DNA from: Gigantopelta aegis
Lineage: Eukaryota > Mollusca > Gastropoda > Neomphalida > Peltospiridae
Direction: 5' to 3'
DNA length: 64,000 bases
Assembly: GCF_016097555.1 (NCBI RefSeq)
Contig: NC_054701.1
Span: forward strand, 8,610,560 to 8,674,559
The notes beneath the pieces were generated by a model that was not told where the DNA came from, did not search any database, and was given only the letters and a program-made list of their open reading frames with translations. Each line of letters begins with the position of its first letter. Position 1 is the stretch's first letter. Both the position numbers and the translations under genes were made by a program. Positions 1 through 11,965 of the stretch are shown in pieces.

Positions 1-3000
1 GCAAACCATGAACCAGATAACACGAGTGCAATGGACAAGCACCCTCTCCACAAAGATCAGATAAATAACGAAGTACACCAGTCATGGAAGATGTCGTCAT
101 CTAATCGGTATAAAGACTTGAAACAAGAAACGTCTGTTAGTGGCAGACTGTTTGATGACAATGCCACAGAAAAGCTGCTTTCGCGTTCTAGACACTTTAA
201 GGATGAGATTTGTGTTGAACATCAGAGTCAAAATGACGGGCCACCGACTACAGTTGAACAGAAAGGCAACAAAAGAAAAATTACCGAAACAAACAGTATG
301 GTACGACAAACCAGTTCCACGACAACAACATTTTATGCAGTAAAGAAACTAGTAGCGAATGAAAACGTTGAAAGTTGCAAAAGAAAGAATGCCACTGAAC
401 CCGGTTTCTGGTGTGGACACCTATGCTCCCTAAAGTCTCAGACTTCTGTTAAAACAGGTTCGCAAAAGAATAAATCCATCGACTGTAGTTTAACGAGTGT
501 GCATGCGAATCAACGGGCTCAAAAGACTGAGGACCACCTTGAAGAATGTCTGGAAGGAACTAACACCACTGACTCTAGCCGTATAAGAAATGTACGCGAA
601 CCACAATACTGTCCAGATCACGATGGTAACAAAGGAAAAGGTCTGAGTCTGAACAGAAGGGCTGAGCCTGGTCATGTGATGAGCTTACACGAGGTACCGA
701 GATATAGAGACTTCAGAAATGATACAAATTCAGCCACTCTGGATAACACGGGAGACTCCTCCGATCCATCCAGTGATGACAATCACCCACTAGCAGGCAA
801 TCCAAAATGTCTAAAGTCATTACCAGGTTAGTATGATAACAGGTTTTGATGTATTATTTTGCTATGTAGAGACTGCAACTTAAAACTAGGTACAATGGTG
901 AAAAAGTATCATTTCACATGTTTGGCTCTAAATGCAATAATATTTATCAAATCCATTTTTAAAAAATATATCTCTTTTGATGGTTCATCTCTGTATGTAT
1001 ATTGTGTAACAAAATTATTTGATTCCATGAATACATTAAAAAACAACATATACATAAACATGGCCAGGTGTGTAACACTTTCGTGTAACGTAGCAACTGA
1101 AAGTTTAATTTCAGATGATTGATGTGTGAAAATAAGGCACAATACAATGATGTTTGGAGGTCCTGGCATTTTTGTGACAACTTCTTTTCAGACCTGTTGT
1201 AAATTAAATGGATGTATTGAATTTTGGAGATCGACAAACAGGTCATAAAAGAGCTGCCCCTACTTGCACGAAAAACGGGTTCAAAAATCAATGTTGAGAG
1301 GTTACGTCATTTTTAAAAAGAAAGTAATGTTTTTCCAAAGGCCTTGTTTTAAAATACCTATATCACTCCCTACAAATCCATGTGCTTATAATGTTTGTAT
1401 TTACATTTCTGCATGGTTAATGCAAAATAATGTCAGCTACCCTTAAATGTGAAGAGTAATATACATCCTTTGTTTGGGTATGAGTATGGGTACTCTATTT
1501 ACGTGCCCCTATCCAAAAAATGGTTTAGGCTCGCCCATCACAAATCCGACCTCTGACCTCGCCAGGGGTCGATTCTGGGACGGGTTTGTTTAGGTATTCT
1601 TGCCTATTGTATTGTCTGGTCTTTTAAGTCAATCTCTATTACACTGAAGTATGGTAGCCTGAAATGCAGGATCATCATCCAAAACATTATTCCTGCTTCA
1701 TGATTTCATAGATCCCATATACTGTCATGTCAGGAGTAACATTTTCAGCTTCGTTTTAAAGCTCATATTTATAAAAAAATTAAAGTTTTAAAAATCGTAT
1801 TATGACATTTTCTTGCAAATAATAGTAAATACAACTAATATTAGCATACATTTAGATATAATCACTAAAGTTAATTGCAGTTCTTTTGTCAAACAACGTT
1901 TCTCATCAGAATGTAGTTACCTTCAGTAGTTACAACAAAATACATGAAGTCTTATTTAATATTAATAAAAATCCTAAAATCGTATTTGGAGTTGAATGTT
2001 ACACCCCTGACGTGAACTATCCATAGCATACTTACTCGTAGTGAACAAATGGGTTCTTGAACATTTTCATCTTATTGATAAAGTGCATGTTGTACATACG
2101 ACAGCTCAGAAGAGATATAAGTTCTGGTTTCATTGTTTGTTAAAGGAATGCTAAAGCAAGGCTTTTGTACTGGTGTGCATATACAACAATACATAATGCA
2201 CATTATTGCTTAACAAGTATAATCGTATAGTTAATTAATAAAACGGTTAAATCTGACGGCTATTATATATATACGGGCGCAGCCATTTTGTACCATCCCA
2301 GTGAATACGCCCTCTGGCGAGCTGGTGGTTACGTAATACCTAACGTGTCACGTCAGGAATTAGTCTTCGAACTGAAGAAACAAAACATACCTGATTTTTG
2401 CGGTTGCATCGCAATGTTCTGTAATAATAATCATCCCAGTAACACAGCAACGTGTATATGTGGTTTATTTTTCAATACAAAATAAACCACCATTGTCAAA
2501 ATGTTGAAATAACTGTATTATATTTTGTATATAAATTAACCCACGTACTGAAATAATAGTCGGAGTGTTTTCTTGGTTAATTGGTCTTTTCTTTTCTTTC
2601 CGTGACCTATACCTGTGGTTCTTGATTGGCAGGTGTATATTTAGACGGTCCCTAGACACTGTGTCTAGACACACTAAAAAGACATGCCGCTTTTATTAAG
2701 ATCACATGGTATTGTGTGATAACCTCAAATCGTAATGGACTTTACCAGCTTTATTACTGTAAGTAATTCTGTAAAACCCTTGATTAAGTAGACTTTCCCA
2801 TCTAAAATCACAAAACTGACCAATTACGTCGTCCCAAAGAAAAGAAAAGTATCACTTGGGTATCGTGAGTGGTCGTTTTTGCTCGAACGTATCCTACCAA
2901 TAGGCCTAATAATATGCATTTTTTCTTTGGATTTTTTAAAAGAAAAAAATACTATAACTCCATTTCGTTATATTGATGCAAATTGAAATATATTTAGTTA

Positions 3001-5712
3001 AATAGTTTATTATACTATCAAGTCATTTATGTTGTTTTACAAGTCAGGTTGACGAAAGCGAAGCGCCTTGTAAATTAGAGCATTTGTTTACACTGTGCAT
3101 TATAGAGAAGTTGGACCTGAGCTGACGTCATTTGGCCCCAAGCTATACCACCGGACGTCACAAAAATGAAACAAAATGGCTGCCCCCAGTTAGCAGGAAT
3201 AATCATGTTTTTTTATTAATTCTAAAATTACACGTTTTTCATTTGTTAAAGTGTCATTATGTGTTGGTGGTCCGGGTATGCATCTTTCCAACACATAAGG
3301 CTCTTGTTGGAGTTTAGTCTACCTTTAACGTAGAAACCTCACGTGTTCTATGAGCTTTACTTCATGTTTTGTTTTCAGCAAAAGTGCAAGTTTGTTAAAA
3401 TAAAATAAAATATTTAATTACTACAAGTTTCCATAAAAAATTTAACTATACCACACCTTGTGAATGATATTCCATCAAGTTTGTGTGCTGTAGTTTAGAT
3501 ATGATGTCATCAGGAGTGTAACACCACATGTAATGTTGGTCCATGTTATAATATGCCTGGCAGAAGAACTTGAATATTTTTGTTACATTTCTTCAATGTG
3601 TGATTGGAAGAACTGTATAGCATACAACTAAGTATGACTGTACTGATGTTGTTTGTGTTTAATACGAGCAGGGACTTTTTCATTTATAGGTATGCAAATT
3701 AAAACAAAACTACCTATTTGTTTTATCTTATACATGTAGATTAAGACTAAACGTTTTCTATGGGTTCTATTTACATAGTACTGTATGATTATATCATATC
3801 ATAATTTAACCATAAAACAATTACATGAGCATAAGCATTTTAACTTGATATATGTTAGGAGTGTAACAATATACCAATGTTTAACATGTTCAGTGATTAA
3901 TTGTGGTGCCGTTTGAGAAGATATCGAGTCAAAATTTTGATCATTTGTTCAAAATGATCTGTATTATCAAGGAAACTAAAACGATGTGGTTAATCTTGCC
4001 TAACCATTTTGTCACACAAACTTCTTGAAGTAAAAATGTCTCTTTTTTCAAACATCTGAAGAAATTGGAATATTTTGTTTTCAAAATTGACGATTTTAAT
4101 ATGGTTCTAAGGCATTTTATCCATGTATTATGTACTTGGTTAGTTTTGCTTTAAAATCATAACGTAGCTTTTGTTTTGAAACAAATAGGATCTTTTTTTA
4201 GTAGAAAGGAAATTCTGGAGTTCATTCAAGAGTAAACCATTGTGGTATTTTCTTTGATTCGTGTATCTCCATAATTGCTGTGGGTTTTCATCATATATGG
4301 TATTACATATGGCTATTTGAACCACTTTGAATGTTCAACCCTTGTGTCACACAAAAGAGTCTCTTTTTAACAATCGTCACATATATGATATATACCATAT
4401 CATACCATACCATACCTTTGTTGTCGGTCCAATGCTGCGATACACCCGCCAACTTTCGTGAGATGCATTTCAAGGTTTAAAAAATCATTATTTAAGGTCT
4501 TAATTCACACAGGGGGAGGGACGTAGCTCAGTAGCACAGCGCTCGCTTGATGTATAACAATATCAGGGTCGAATAAAGTATTTTTTCTAGAGAAAGATTT
4601 CATTTTAAAAAGATACATACAATATAGCATGAACAAGTGTCACATAGATACCATACAAAACCATACTATACCATACCATGCCATTCCACACCATACCATA
4701 TACCATACCATATGCCTTGTCATGCCATGTCATGTCATACCATACTGTACCATACCATACAATAACCATTTATTTTACAGGTTTATTACTACGTCAAGGA
4801 CCATCAGTACTATACGTTCCCAATATTGACTTGATGTATGACAAATGGAAGCGAAAGAAATGCAAAAAGAACAGAAAGAAGAGGAGGAGGAGGAAACGCA
4901 AGAAATCTTCTAGAACAAATACTGGATCTAGTAGTTCGAGTGGTACTGGCAACTCAACGTCTGAGGACGATTCCAAACCATCTAAACTGCTAGCCAGAAC
5001 AAAACGTGTAAGACATCAAATACGGAAAAAGCGAAGATATTTAAGGAAACTGAGCATCAAAAAGGTACGTTTCTCTCATTCAGAGTCCGATACACAAAAC
5101 GAAGGTATGGACTCAAAAAGATTTGGATCAACTCTGAACTTGTCGGCAGCCACTTCTGATTCGAGTTCGAAATACCCACACATATCATACAATGACCAGC
5201 TAAGCCCTGGTCGTGATGCAAATGGTTCTAGGTTGATGAGTTTAGGGAAGGGTCGAAAGTCATCTGGCATTTTGTCGTTGCAAAGTCCCAAATGCGAACA
5301 AACTTCCACTTTGTTTTCAACGAAAACTATGATCTTTTTTGAACGAACCAACAACAGAAGGCGATTAAGCAATCTTCCCATCACCAATAGCACACCAAAA
5401 CTGAATCAAACAACGTTCATAGCGTCTAATGGGGGCACAAAGGAAGAGATGTCTTGGCATTTGTGGAGAGAGGATCTTCTAAAAGAGCCTTTCAAACCCT
5501 CCTTAGTCCAAGGACAAGTGCCAGGGAGATGTCAGATCCGCAAACACAAGGGTGCCGCATTAACGAAACTGCTTCCCAAGCTGCTGGATGACAGGACCCT
5601 GCGGTTAAAGACAATTAATCAGATCCCGGACATGTCCAGTAGCGATATGTTCCCTGCATTTAGAATACGCAATCGTCCTTCGTGGCCAAGACTAATGGAA
5701 AAACCCAGGTGA
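1..5712 (+). CDS. Unrecognised basic, Ser/Lys/Arg-rich protein (last two exons, 5' partial)
   Basis: Two exons join in phase. Exon 1-826 is open to the left edge (first in-frame ATG at 31) and ends at a donor reading CCAG|GTTAGT. Exon 4781-5712 follows the acceptor TATTTTACAG. The junction splits a Gly codon (phase 1), and the joined frame gives 585 codons before TGA at 5710-5712. No known domain is visible. Exon 1 is polar with scattered Ser/Thr/Asn. About 20 residues into the second exon is a strongly basic block (KRKKCKKNRKKRRRRKRKK), then a Ser/Gly run and more Arg/Lys clusters, suggesting a nuclear or nucleic-acid-associated protein; that role is inference. The C-terminal ~90 residues (from EEMSWHLWREDLLKEP) look most ordered. 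A second donor, CAG|GTGACC at 5708/5709, could skip the stop and allow a short alternative 3' exon. The gene's 5' part lies outside the window. Confidence 0.7.
2140..3328 (+). mobile_element. TTAA-flanked MITE-like element, copy 1
   Basis: About 1.19 kb bounded by TTAA at both ends, with imperfect terminal inverted repeats (TTAAAGGAATGCTAAAGC left; complement of GTTTAGTCTACCTTTAA right). The same sequence recurs inverted at 28585-29778 and 54305-55504. TTAA target duplications are typical of piggyBac-type DNA transposons; assignment beyond that is inference. It sits in the intron of the basic-protein gene. A stretch at 2291-2440 stays open in frame and is clearly similar in copy 2, possibly a remnant of a parent element's coding sequence. 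Confidence 0.7.
4511..4565 (+). repeat. SINE-A head fragment
   Basis: Matches the tRNA-like 5' end of the SINE-A family (GGGACGTAGCTCAGTAGC, containing an A-box-like TAGCTCAGT) and is lost after the B-box region. Same head as the + strand copy at 62828. Lies in the intron of the basic-protein gene. Confidence 0.6.
4648..4766. repeat. (CCATA)n degenerate pentanucleotide microsatellite
   Basis: Repeated CCATA/CCATG units end only 14 bases before the 3' splice site at 4780/4781, so the polypyrimidine tract of this intron lies next to or within the microsatellite. A shorter run of the same unit is at about 4391-4418. Confidence 0.8.
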
Positions 5713-8033
5713 CCTAAAGTTAGGGGCGGAGTCTAGATTTGTTGTTGAGATGGGTTTCGATTTGTTTTAATCATCTACAGCATTCCGAAGTACACCAAAA
5801 TGCATTACATACATTATATTATAGTATACACACGTGGAACACTTCCCAAGAAATATCCAGCCAACAAAGGTATTACATCTTTATCACTAAAATGAAATAC
5901 ATGCGCTATAGTCACCTATAAAACCCTGGATTTTCTGGGCACTTCGATAGGCACAGTCTCTTCATCTGCTTGTAGAGTACTGACCGAGACGGACTATCTA
6001 GTATACCGTTGCGCTTCATTTTGATTACTTTCATTAAGGAGAGATTCAGACGATCCGTGACATAGTCCCAAGATTGCCGACGGGAGACCATGATTTTAAA
6101 TCCAGTCAAACCTTTAGCAAAGTGTCCATTTGCTGTCAAATTTCGAATGGCTAACACTGCTGATGTCTGTGCTATATAGCGCGTCTAAGGTATAATCCTT
6201 AAGGTAACGTCCATAAACAGTTTAGCAGTTACTTAAAGTTGCAATCAGCAAGATAAATGGCTATATTATACTACTATGTACATTTTCAATGTGAAGGATC
6301 CACATGTGCATGAACATGGGGTGGGGAATGAGACATACATAAGGCATGCATGGGCCTATGAACCACAATAAAATTACAGAGACACCCCCTCCCCTCGAAA
6401 TTATAGCAATATTGCAGTACTATTATCCAGCTGTACCCGAAAAACATTTAGAGCAACCCAACGATAAAACATTCGTGGGGAAAATAATATACTCGCACAT
6501 CCCCACTTCAATAACTGGTCTTACGGACCTGAAATAATGTTACGAAATTATGATGAACTGGATTATTAAATGCTAAATGTGGCGATTTCTTTCTGACCTA
6601 GATTACATGGGGGAAAGCGACATTCCATTCCATTTACAAACAAGGCAACAAAAATATAAAGGCACGTCAGCCCGACCAGTGTGTATTCCCATTTGTTTCC
6701 TCTTTTAACTTGTTTAGTTGTTTTAAAGCCATCGAACTTGAGCTAGGAAAGTCAAACGTTCGCATCCCCATGACGAGTTTTTAACAACTTCAGTAAGGCC
6801 TGCTACGTATACGCCGACGTGTCTCTCACTAACCACTAACAAGCAACCATTATTACACTGTCCAGGGTAGATAACCCAGATAGTTGAAGGTTGTGTCCAC
6901 GACTTCGTGTTTGAAGCTTGATTGTAAATATCAGCCCGAAAACGAGTTTAAATATTAATCACCACAAGTTAAGGGCCAGTATCAAATTTTGCCGTATTTT
7001 TTTAAAAACAAAATAAAATAAAATAAAAATAAAATAAAATAAAAATAATAATAATAATAATAATCAGTGGCGGTGATAGGTTGGAAAATGTTATTATTCC
7101 TGTATTCTGTTACATATCTGTGAATCATTTATCAATCTTCATTTTATGGAGGCAATAAAGAATATCTATCTATGACAAATGCATTAAACAAATCCAAGAT
7201 TGTTTGACTTTTAAAAATATATATACATATTTCTGACTAAGCAGGGCACCTGCCTGAAAACTGCATGGTGCACGTACATGTAAGACTCCTTTTTTATGTT
7301 CACACGTTTCATGTTTGATTAGGTTTGGAAGGGTATAAATTTCTTTGTAATCTGCTTAGAATAACCATGCCACCAAAACGTAAACTGAGCATTCTGGACT
7401 GGTCGAGCCCTGCCATGTCCGAATGATAGCATATCCATGAGACAAGTAGCGAGATTCCGTGAGCCATTCCGTCATCCATTAACTTTAAGAGCGTTTCCCG
7501 ATCACTGGCACAGCGAATGGGCTACCCCTCTCAGACGCAGTGTCCATGTGGCCTGAAACTCTTGTGACTAGTAAATGAATTAATGAATGCTCTTTTATGA
7601 ACAGTGTCAAAGAGACATTTCTACCCAGTGGACACTTGGTATCATTGGCAGGAGCCACGTCTATGCCAGACAGTTCAAAACACAACTTGAAGACTGAGCG
7701 CAACCAACCACGCGTGCACAGTGCATTAAGAAACCGGCCGTCTACTAGTGGAATGACTCGCCACAGAAAAAAAGTTAGTTGTCCACAGGTGTGGAGTGGG
7801 GGTTGGGATTGGGGGTTGAACGTTTCTTTTTCTTTTGTTTAAATGCATTTTCTGGGGTAACATGACTCGAATCCCCCGCCCCTACCCCCGCTAAATTTTT
7901 TAGACACTCGCCTGAAAAGGACACCTACAGTATTCCAGCACATTAGCATACACATGCATACATACATCTATCCCCAACATTCTCAGGCGACCAATATATT
8001 ACATCCCTCGACCTAGCCTCTCAAAACAGGGAT
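5713..8033. other. Intergenic stretch, no gene seen
   Basis: No convincing exon. It holds a fragment of the SINE-C interior (6808-6912), an AAAAT/AAT microsatellite (about 7006-7064) and several short open frames without family resemblance. An ATG at 7366 followed by a short Lys/Arg-rich frame (MPPKRK...) ends after about 20 codons and is not called. Confidence 0.5.
6808..6912 (+). repeat. SINE-C internal fragment
   Basis: The string around TCTCTCACTAACCACTAAC followed by CACTGTCCAGGG and AACCCAGATAGTTGA matches the middle of the SINE-C copies at 38808-39082 and 51038-51297. Both head and tail are missing. Confidence 0.5.

Positions 8034-8034
<1 letters not shown>

Positions 8035-8123
<89 letters not shown>
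8035..8123. repeat. (GA)n microsatellite
   Basis: About 44 perfect GA dinucleotides. Confidence 0.95.
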
Positions 8124-8127
<4 letters not shown>

Positions 8128-8345
8128 ATATGTAAAACTAAATGTACAAATAAAAAATGTCATATTTAAAAACTATATACATGTATATAAGTTTATTTTA
8201 TCGAATTAAAAAAAAATAAAAAAAAAAAATGAAAGAATGGAAAGGTAATAAAATCAATCAGTCGATCAATCAATCAATCGTACCGCCGTGCACATGTATG
8301 CTTACTACAACTGCTGAACCATGCAACTTAATAATCTTTTAAAAT

Positions 8346-8762
8346 TGGGACAGAATGAATGAATGTTTAACGACACCCCAACACGAAAAATACATCGGCT
8401 ATTGGGTGTCAATCTATGGTAATGCAAACAAATAAGGTGATGATCAACATCAATATAAAAATTCAAGATTTAAATAAAAACAGTGTAAATGAATGAATGA
8501 ATGTCCAACGACACCCCAGCAAGAAAAACACACCGGCCACCGGGTGTCAATCTATGGTAATGCAAACAAGGCGATGATCAACATCAATATAAAAGTTCAA
8601 GATTTAAATAAAAAACAGTGTAAAGAACTGTGCAAAAAACACAAAAATTACAGATAGATACTGACTTTTACTCAAAATTTCAATTTGTGCTGTATTGGCC
8701 ATTATCAAAGAGAATGTTACACCCCTGCACCACGGTGAGGTTACAGCACGCGCAGGGGAAAT
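8346..8762 (-). repeat. Hairpin-headed SINE-like element H, copy with duplicated 3' part
   Basis: Read on the minus strand it starts with a GC-rich hairpin (CCCCTGCGCGTGCTGTAACC paired through GGTGCAGGGG) and ends in a CATT-repeat tail. Copies in the other orientation are at 33558-33830 and 61562-61845. Here the 3' ~140 bp is present twice (8346-8490 and 8491-8620), each with its own CATT tail, suggesting a tail-to-tail insertion or tandem duplication. There is no tRNA-like A/B box, unlike the other SINEs here. Confidence 0.7.
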
Positions 8763-9366
8763 TTGTACAGATTCTGGAATTAAACACACTGCAGATATTG
8801 GCACAATTGGAAAATATAGAAGAAAAAAAGAAGAAAAAAGAAAAAAAAGAAGAGGAATTTATAACAAAGTTTTGATATATGATGCAATACCCTATGTTGA
8901 CGTTGTACACGCCATTTCATATTTTTTGCTAAAATCTTGTACATTTCAACTATGGACTTGTAAGTTGTGCTCATGACTGGTGCCACCGATGGGACAGGAT
9001 ATGCTCAACTTTCGTGAACACCCGACATCATCACGGTTTTTACAGTGATTCATGGGTGAATGTCATCACAGCTGTATCTATTTCATTGAGTGCTATCCTG
9101 TGTAAGTTTGGGTTTTTTTTAAGCTTGTCTTGGGAATGGCAGTCCTTCTTCCGGCGATTCCGAATCTCCCAGGGCAGTGGCGGTTCTCCTAAGGCCGAAC
9201 ACATTATGGTTGATCATGGAAGCATTCACGACAATGCCTAATTTTCTTTCAACTCTGCCTAGTGCAAAGACACGATTTTGATATGATAATACGGTTTTGT
9301 CGTTCAGGTTTAACAACAAAATGCAATTACACCAACTGTTTCCTGGAAGAATAAAAACCAAAAAAA

Positions 9367-9450
9367 AGGCCAGTCATACCGACACAAACGATATGTCGAT
9401 TCAAGCACGATCCACACAACAGTGTTCGACTGTATTTATTAAAGATAATA
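9367..9450. repeat. Dispersed repeat shared with 40770-40860
   Basis: Both places contain ACACAAnCGATATnTCGA followed by a GATC(G/C)ACACAACAGTG string. Family unknown; reported as a two-copy repeat only. Confidence 0.5.
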
Positions 9451-9458
9451 TTGGCCAT

Positions 9459-9676
9459 TTGTATGTCTAGAGATGCTGGTGAACACAGCAGTAGGTGCAT
9501 GGTTGTTATCATTCAGAGACGTCCTATAGTTGTATGTCTAGAGATGCTGGTGAACACAGCAGTAGGTGCATGGTTGTTATGATTCAGAGACGTCCTATAG
9601 TTGTATGTCTAGAGATGCAGGTGAACACAGCAATAGGTGCATGGTTGTTATCATTCAGAGACGTCTTATAGTTGTA
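9459..9676. repeat. 71-bp tandem repeat, 3 copies
   Basis: A unit beginning TGTATGTCTAGAGATGC repeats at about 9461, 9532 and 9603 with a few substitutions. Not coding in any convincing frame. Confidence 0.85.
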
Positions 9677-9735
9677 TCATTCTAACTGAATCGAAAGTTG
9701 ATCGGTAGTCACCACCCGTTGATAGATTGGAAACA

Positions 9736-10036
9736 AAGAAAGAAATATTTCATTTAACGACGCTCTCAACACATTTTATTTACGGTTATATGGCGTCAGA
9801 CATACGGTAAAGGACCATACAGATATTGAGAGAGGAAACCCGCTGTCGCCACTTTATGAGCTACTCTTTTCGATTAGCAGCATGGGATTTTTTATATGCA
9901 CCATCCTACAGGATAGTACATATCACGGCCTTTGTAACACCAGTTGTGGAACACTAGCTGGAACGAGAAATAACCTAATGGGTGCACCGACAGGGATCGA
10001 TCCTAGACCGACCGCGCATTAACTACGCCCCCCCAC
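9736..10036 (-). repeat. SINE-A, near full length
   Basis: On the minus strand it has a damaged tRNA-like head, a B-box-like GGATCGATCC, the shared body (CATATAAAA, AGCGGGTTTCCTCTCTC) and the tail complementary to CATTTAACGACGC. About 300 bp. Confidence 0.8.
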
Positions 10037-10085
10037 CCCCACTCGGTTGATAGATTGGTACCAACCGATTATCATGATTCAACCG

Positions 10086-10088
<3 letters not shown>

Positions 10089-10153
<65 letters not shown>
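10089..10153. repeat. (TA)n-(CA)n compound microsatellite
   Basis: About 22 TA units followed by about 10 CA units, directly next to the left end of the Tc1-like element. Confidence 0.9.
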
Positions 10154-10532
10154 GAAACAAGTTAAGCGCCCCCTGTATTTTTCACAATGACTTGTCTTAC
10201 GAGGTTTGGCGTTGAAAGCCTGATAACATAACCTCGGAAAAACAAATGTATTTTGCAAGAATACATCTTTGACAGTAAGAAAACATAACAAGTGTATCCA
10301 GTTTTGAAATTTTAACCATGATTCTGAGAAGAATTGCAATATGCTGTATTTGAGCCAAAAACTGAGGCACAATAAGTATGGAGGTGCATAGTCAGAAACA
10401 CACCTCAACATCATGATTGATGATGAAAAATGTCATTTGAAGTTCACAGATGACATTCATGACACAAATCATCAATAGCGGGTAAACCCACCAAGTGCCC
10501 GGATGACAACTTCCACCCTTTGTCTCATCCCT

Positions 10533-10970
10533 CCAGTAAGGTCTCACTACACAGATGTCATCTGCCATTGAAAGCCATGTTAAACTGCCCAACTTCAAGC
10601 GAAGATTGCCCATAGAACGGGTTCTCGTTGGCACTAACAACATACACCATTGCGAACATACATTATATAAGCATTTATATTCACTCCAAAATTGTGAACA
10701 TTTCCGTCTCAGTTTTTTGCTATATGACCGCATCTGGCTGTAGTACCGGTCCGAACAGGTGGTTCATTAACTGATTCACTCCGGCTGTCACTTGCGTAAT
10801 ATACCCATGTCCCAAAAGGTCGATGCACAATATTACAAAATAACATGGGCAAAATACAGCCAGAAGGCTTACTATTAAACATACATGTTGTTTTAATTCT
10901 TCACCATATCCTAGAAGTGAATATGTGAACCATAACATGTGCCACAATTAGGAACTATAGTGGACCGTGA
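10533..10970. repeat. Dispersed ~435-bp repeat, copy 1
   Basis: Aligns along its length, from GTCTCACTACACAGATG to AGGAACTATAGT, with 24242-24705 inside a DALRD3 intron, at moderate identity. I see no matching inverted ends, so the family is unassigned. Confidence 0.6.
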
Positions 10971-11053
10971 TCAATGAACTCTCACCCGGAAGTGATCTGT
11001 ATAGTGAGATCTTAAGTCGTCTGATCGTGCTGCATGGGCAACTGATGCCATTA

Positions 11054-11965
11054 TCAATGAAGAGCTGCCTCTAATTGTACCAGAGTCTGTACAGGTGGGG
11101 TCAGTGCCTGTACTCGACACCCCAAGATGTCACAAACATGCTCTAGCGGGTTTAGGTCAGGACTCATGGCCGGCCAGGGCATGGTCGTCACAGCTTCAGT
11201 TTGGAGTAAAACTGTTACTGCTCGGGAACGATGTGGCCTAGCGTTGTCATCCATGTACAGAGGTCTGGTGGGGAGTGGATGGTTGTCAAAATGCGGCACA
11301 ACAATTGGTTGCAGGACGTTACGAATGTACCGAACACCATTGATAATGCTTTGGATGGTGACAAGATCCAGCTTACAATCATGTGATAGGCAACCCCAAA
11401 CCATTACTGATCCTCCACCATACGAAGTCACAGGTTGTACGTTCCTGGGTGTGTAGGCAGCATTTTTATGTCTCCAAACTCTCAATCGGCCATCTGTGAC
11501 ATGGAGCAGGAATCGGCTTTCGTCGTACCAATGGACTCTTCGCCAGGGCCTCAGATTCCATCCTATCTGGGCCAAACACCACGCTAAACGGCATCTCTCA
11601 TGATTATCAGCAAGAAAGGGATGCTTAATGACCCTTCTGGCCTTCAATCCCAAAACTTTCAGACGATTCCTCACTGTTCTGGCTAACATCCGTCTATTGG
11701 GTAACCATTGGCTCTCCAGAACAGGAGATGTAGCAAAGGGTTGACGACGTATGAGCCGAAGCAGGGCCCTGTCCTCGCGCTGTGATGTCATGCGCAGTCT
11801 CCCTGATTGTGGGAGATCCTTTACAGCATTGGTATGCCCGTGTTTTCGTATCAGTCTGCTGATTACGGTGTAACGATACCCCAGTTGACTTTTGAAGGTC
11901 ATGCCGGTTGCATACATACCAATAATGCGCCATCTTTGGGCCTCTGATAACCATCGACGTGCCAT
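11054..11965 (-). CDS. Tc1/mariner-family transposase (DD34E), near intact
   Basis: Uninterrupted ~303-codon frame; ATG at 11965-11963 gives MARRWLSEAQRW. It cuts and rejoins transposon ends at TA sites in the nucleus. The N-terminal ~110 residues form a paired-like DNA-binding region (helix-turn-helix segments around SEAQRWRIIGMY and RMLARTVRNRLKVLG). The catalytic core shows the first Asp in HWYDESRF, the second in MDDNARPH and the Glu in PDLNPLEH, with 34 residues between the second Asp and the Glu, which is the Tc1 spacing. The last ~35-40 residues usual in this family appear absent, as the frame stops at AALH. Codon 240-280 region has Cys in place of the usual Trp (EHVCD). Activity cannot be judged. 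It lies inside candidate terminal inverted repeats. Confidence 0.88.
   Translation of the reverse strand: MARRWLSEAQRWRIIGMYATGMTFKSQLGYRYTVISRLIRKHGHTNAVKDLPQSGRLRMTSQREDRALLRLIRRQPFATSPVLESQWLPNRRMLARTVRNRLKVLGLKARRVIKHPFLADNHERCRLAWCLAQIGWNLRPWRRVHWYDESRFLLHVTDGRLRVWRHKNAAYTPRNVQPVTSYGGGSVMVWGCLSHDCKLDLVTIQSIINGVRYIRNVLQPIVVPHFDNHPLPTRPLYMDDNARPHRSRAVTVLLQTEAVTTMPWPAMSPDLNPLEHVCDILGCRVQALTPPVQTLVQLEAALH

Noticed and set aside
4678..4780. Start of the second basic-protein exon at an ATG in the CCATA repeat
   Set aside because: The acceptor at 4780 and exact phase match with exon 1-826 explain the frame better; the upstream part is microsatellite.
7363..7430. Short frame beginning MPPKRK
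   Set aside because: Ends after about 20 codons and has no continuation in another frame that I can recognise.
10079..10733. Two overlapping minus-strand frames of ~110 codons
   Set aside because: One is largely TA/CA microsatellite; the other lies in the unassigned 435-bp repeat and is not kept open in its second copy.
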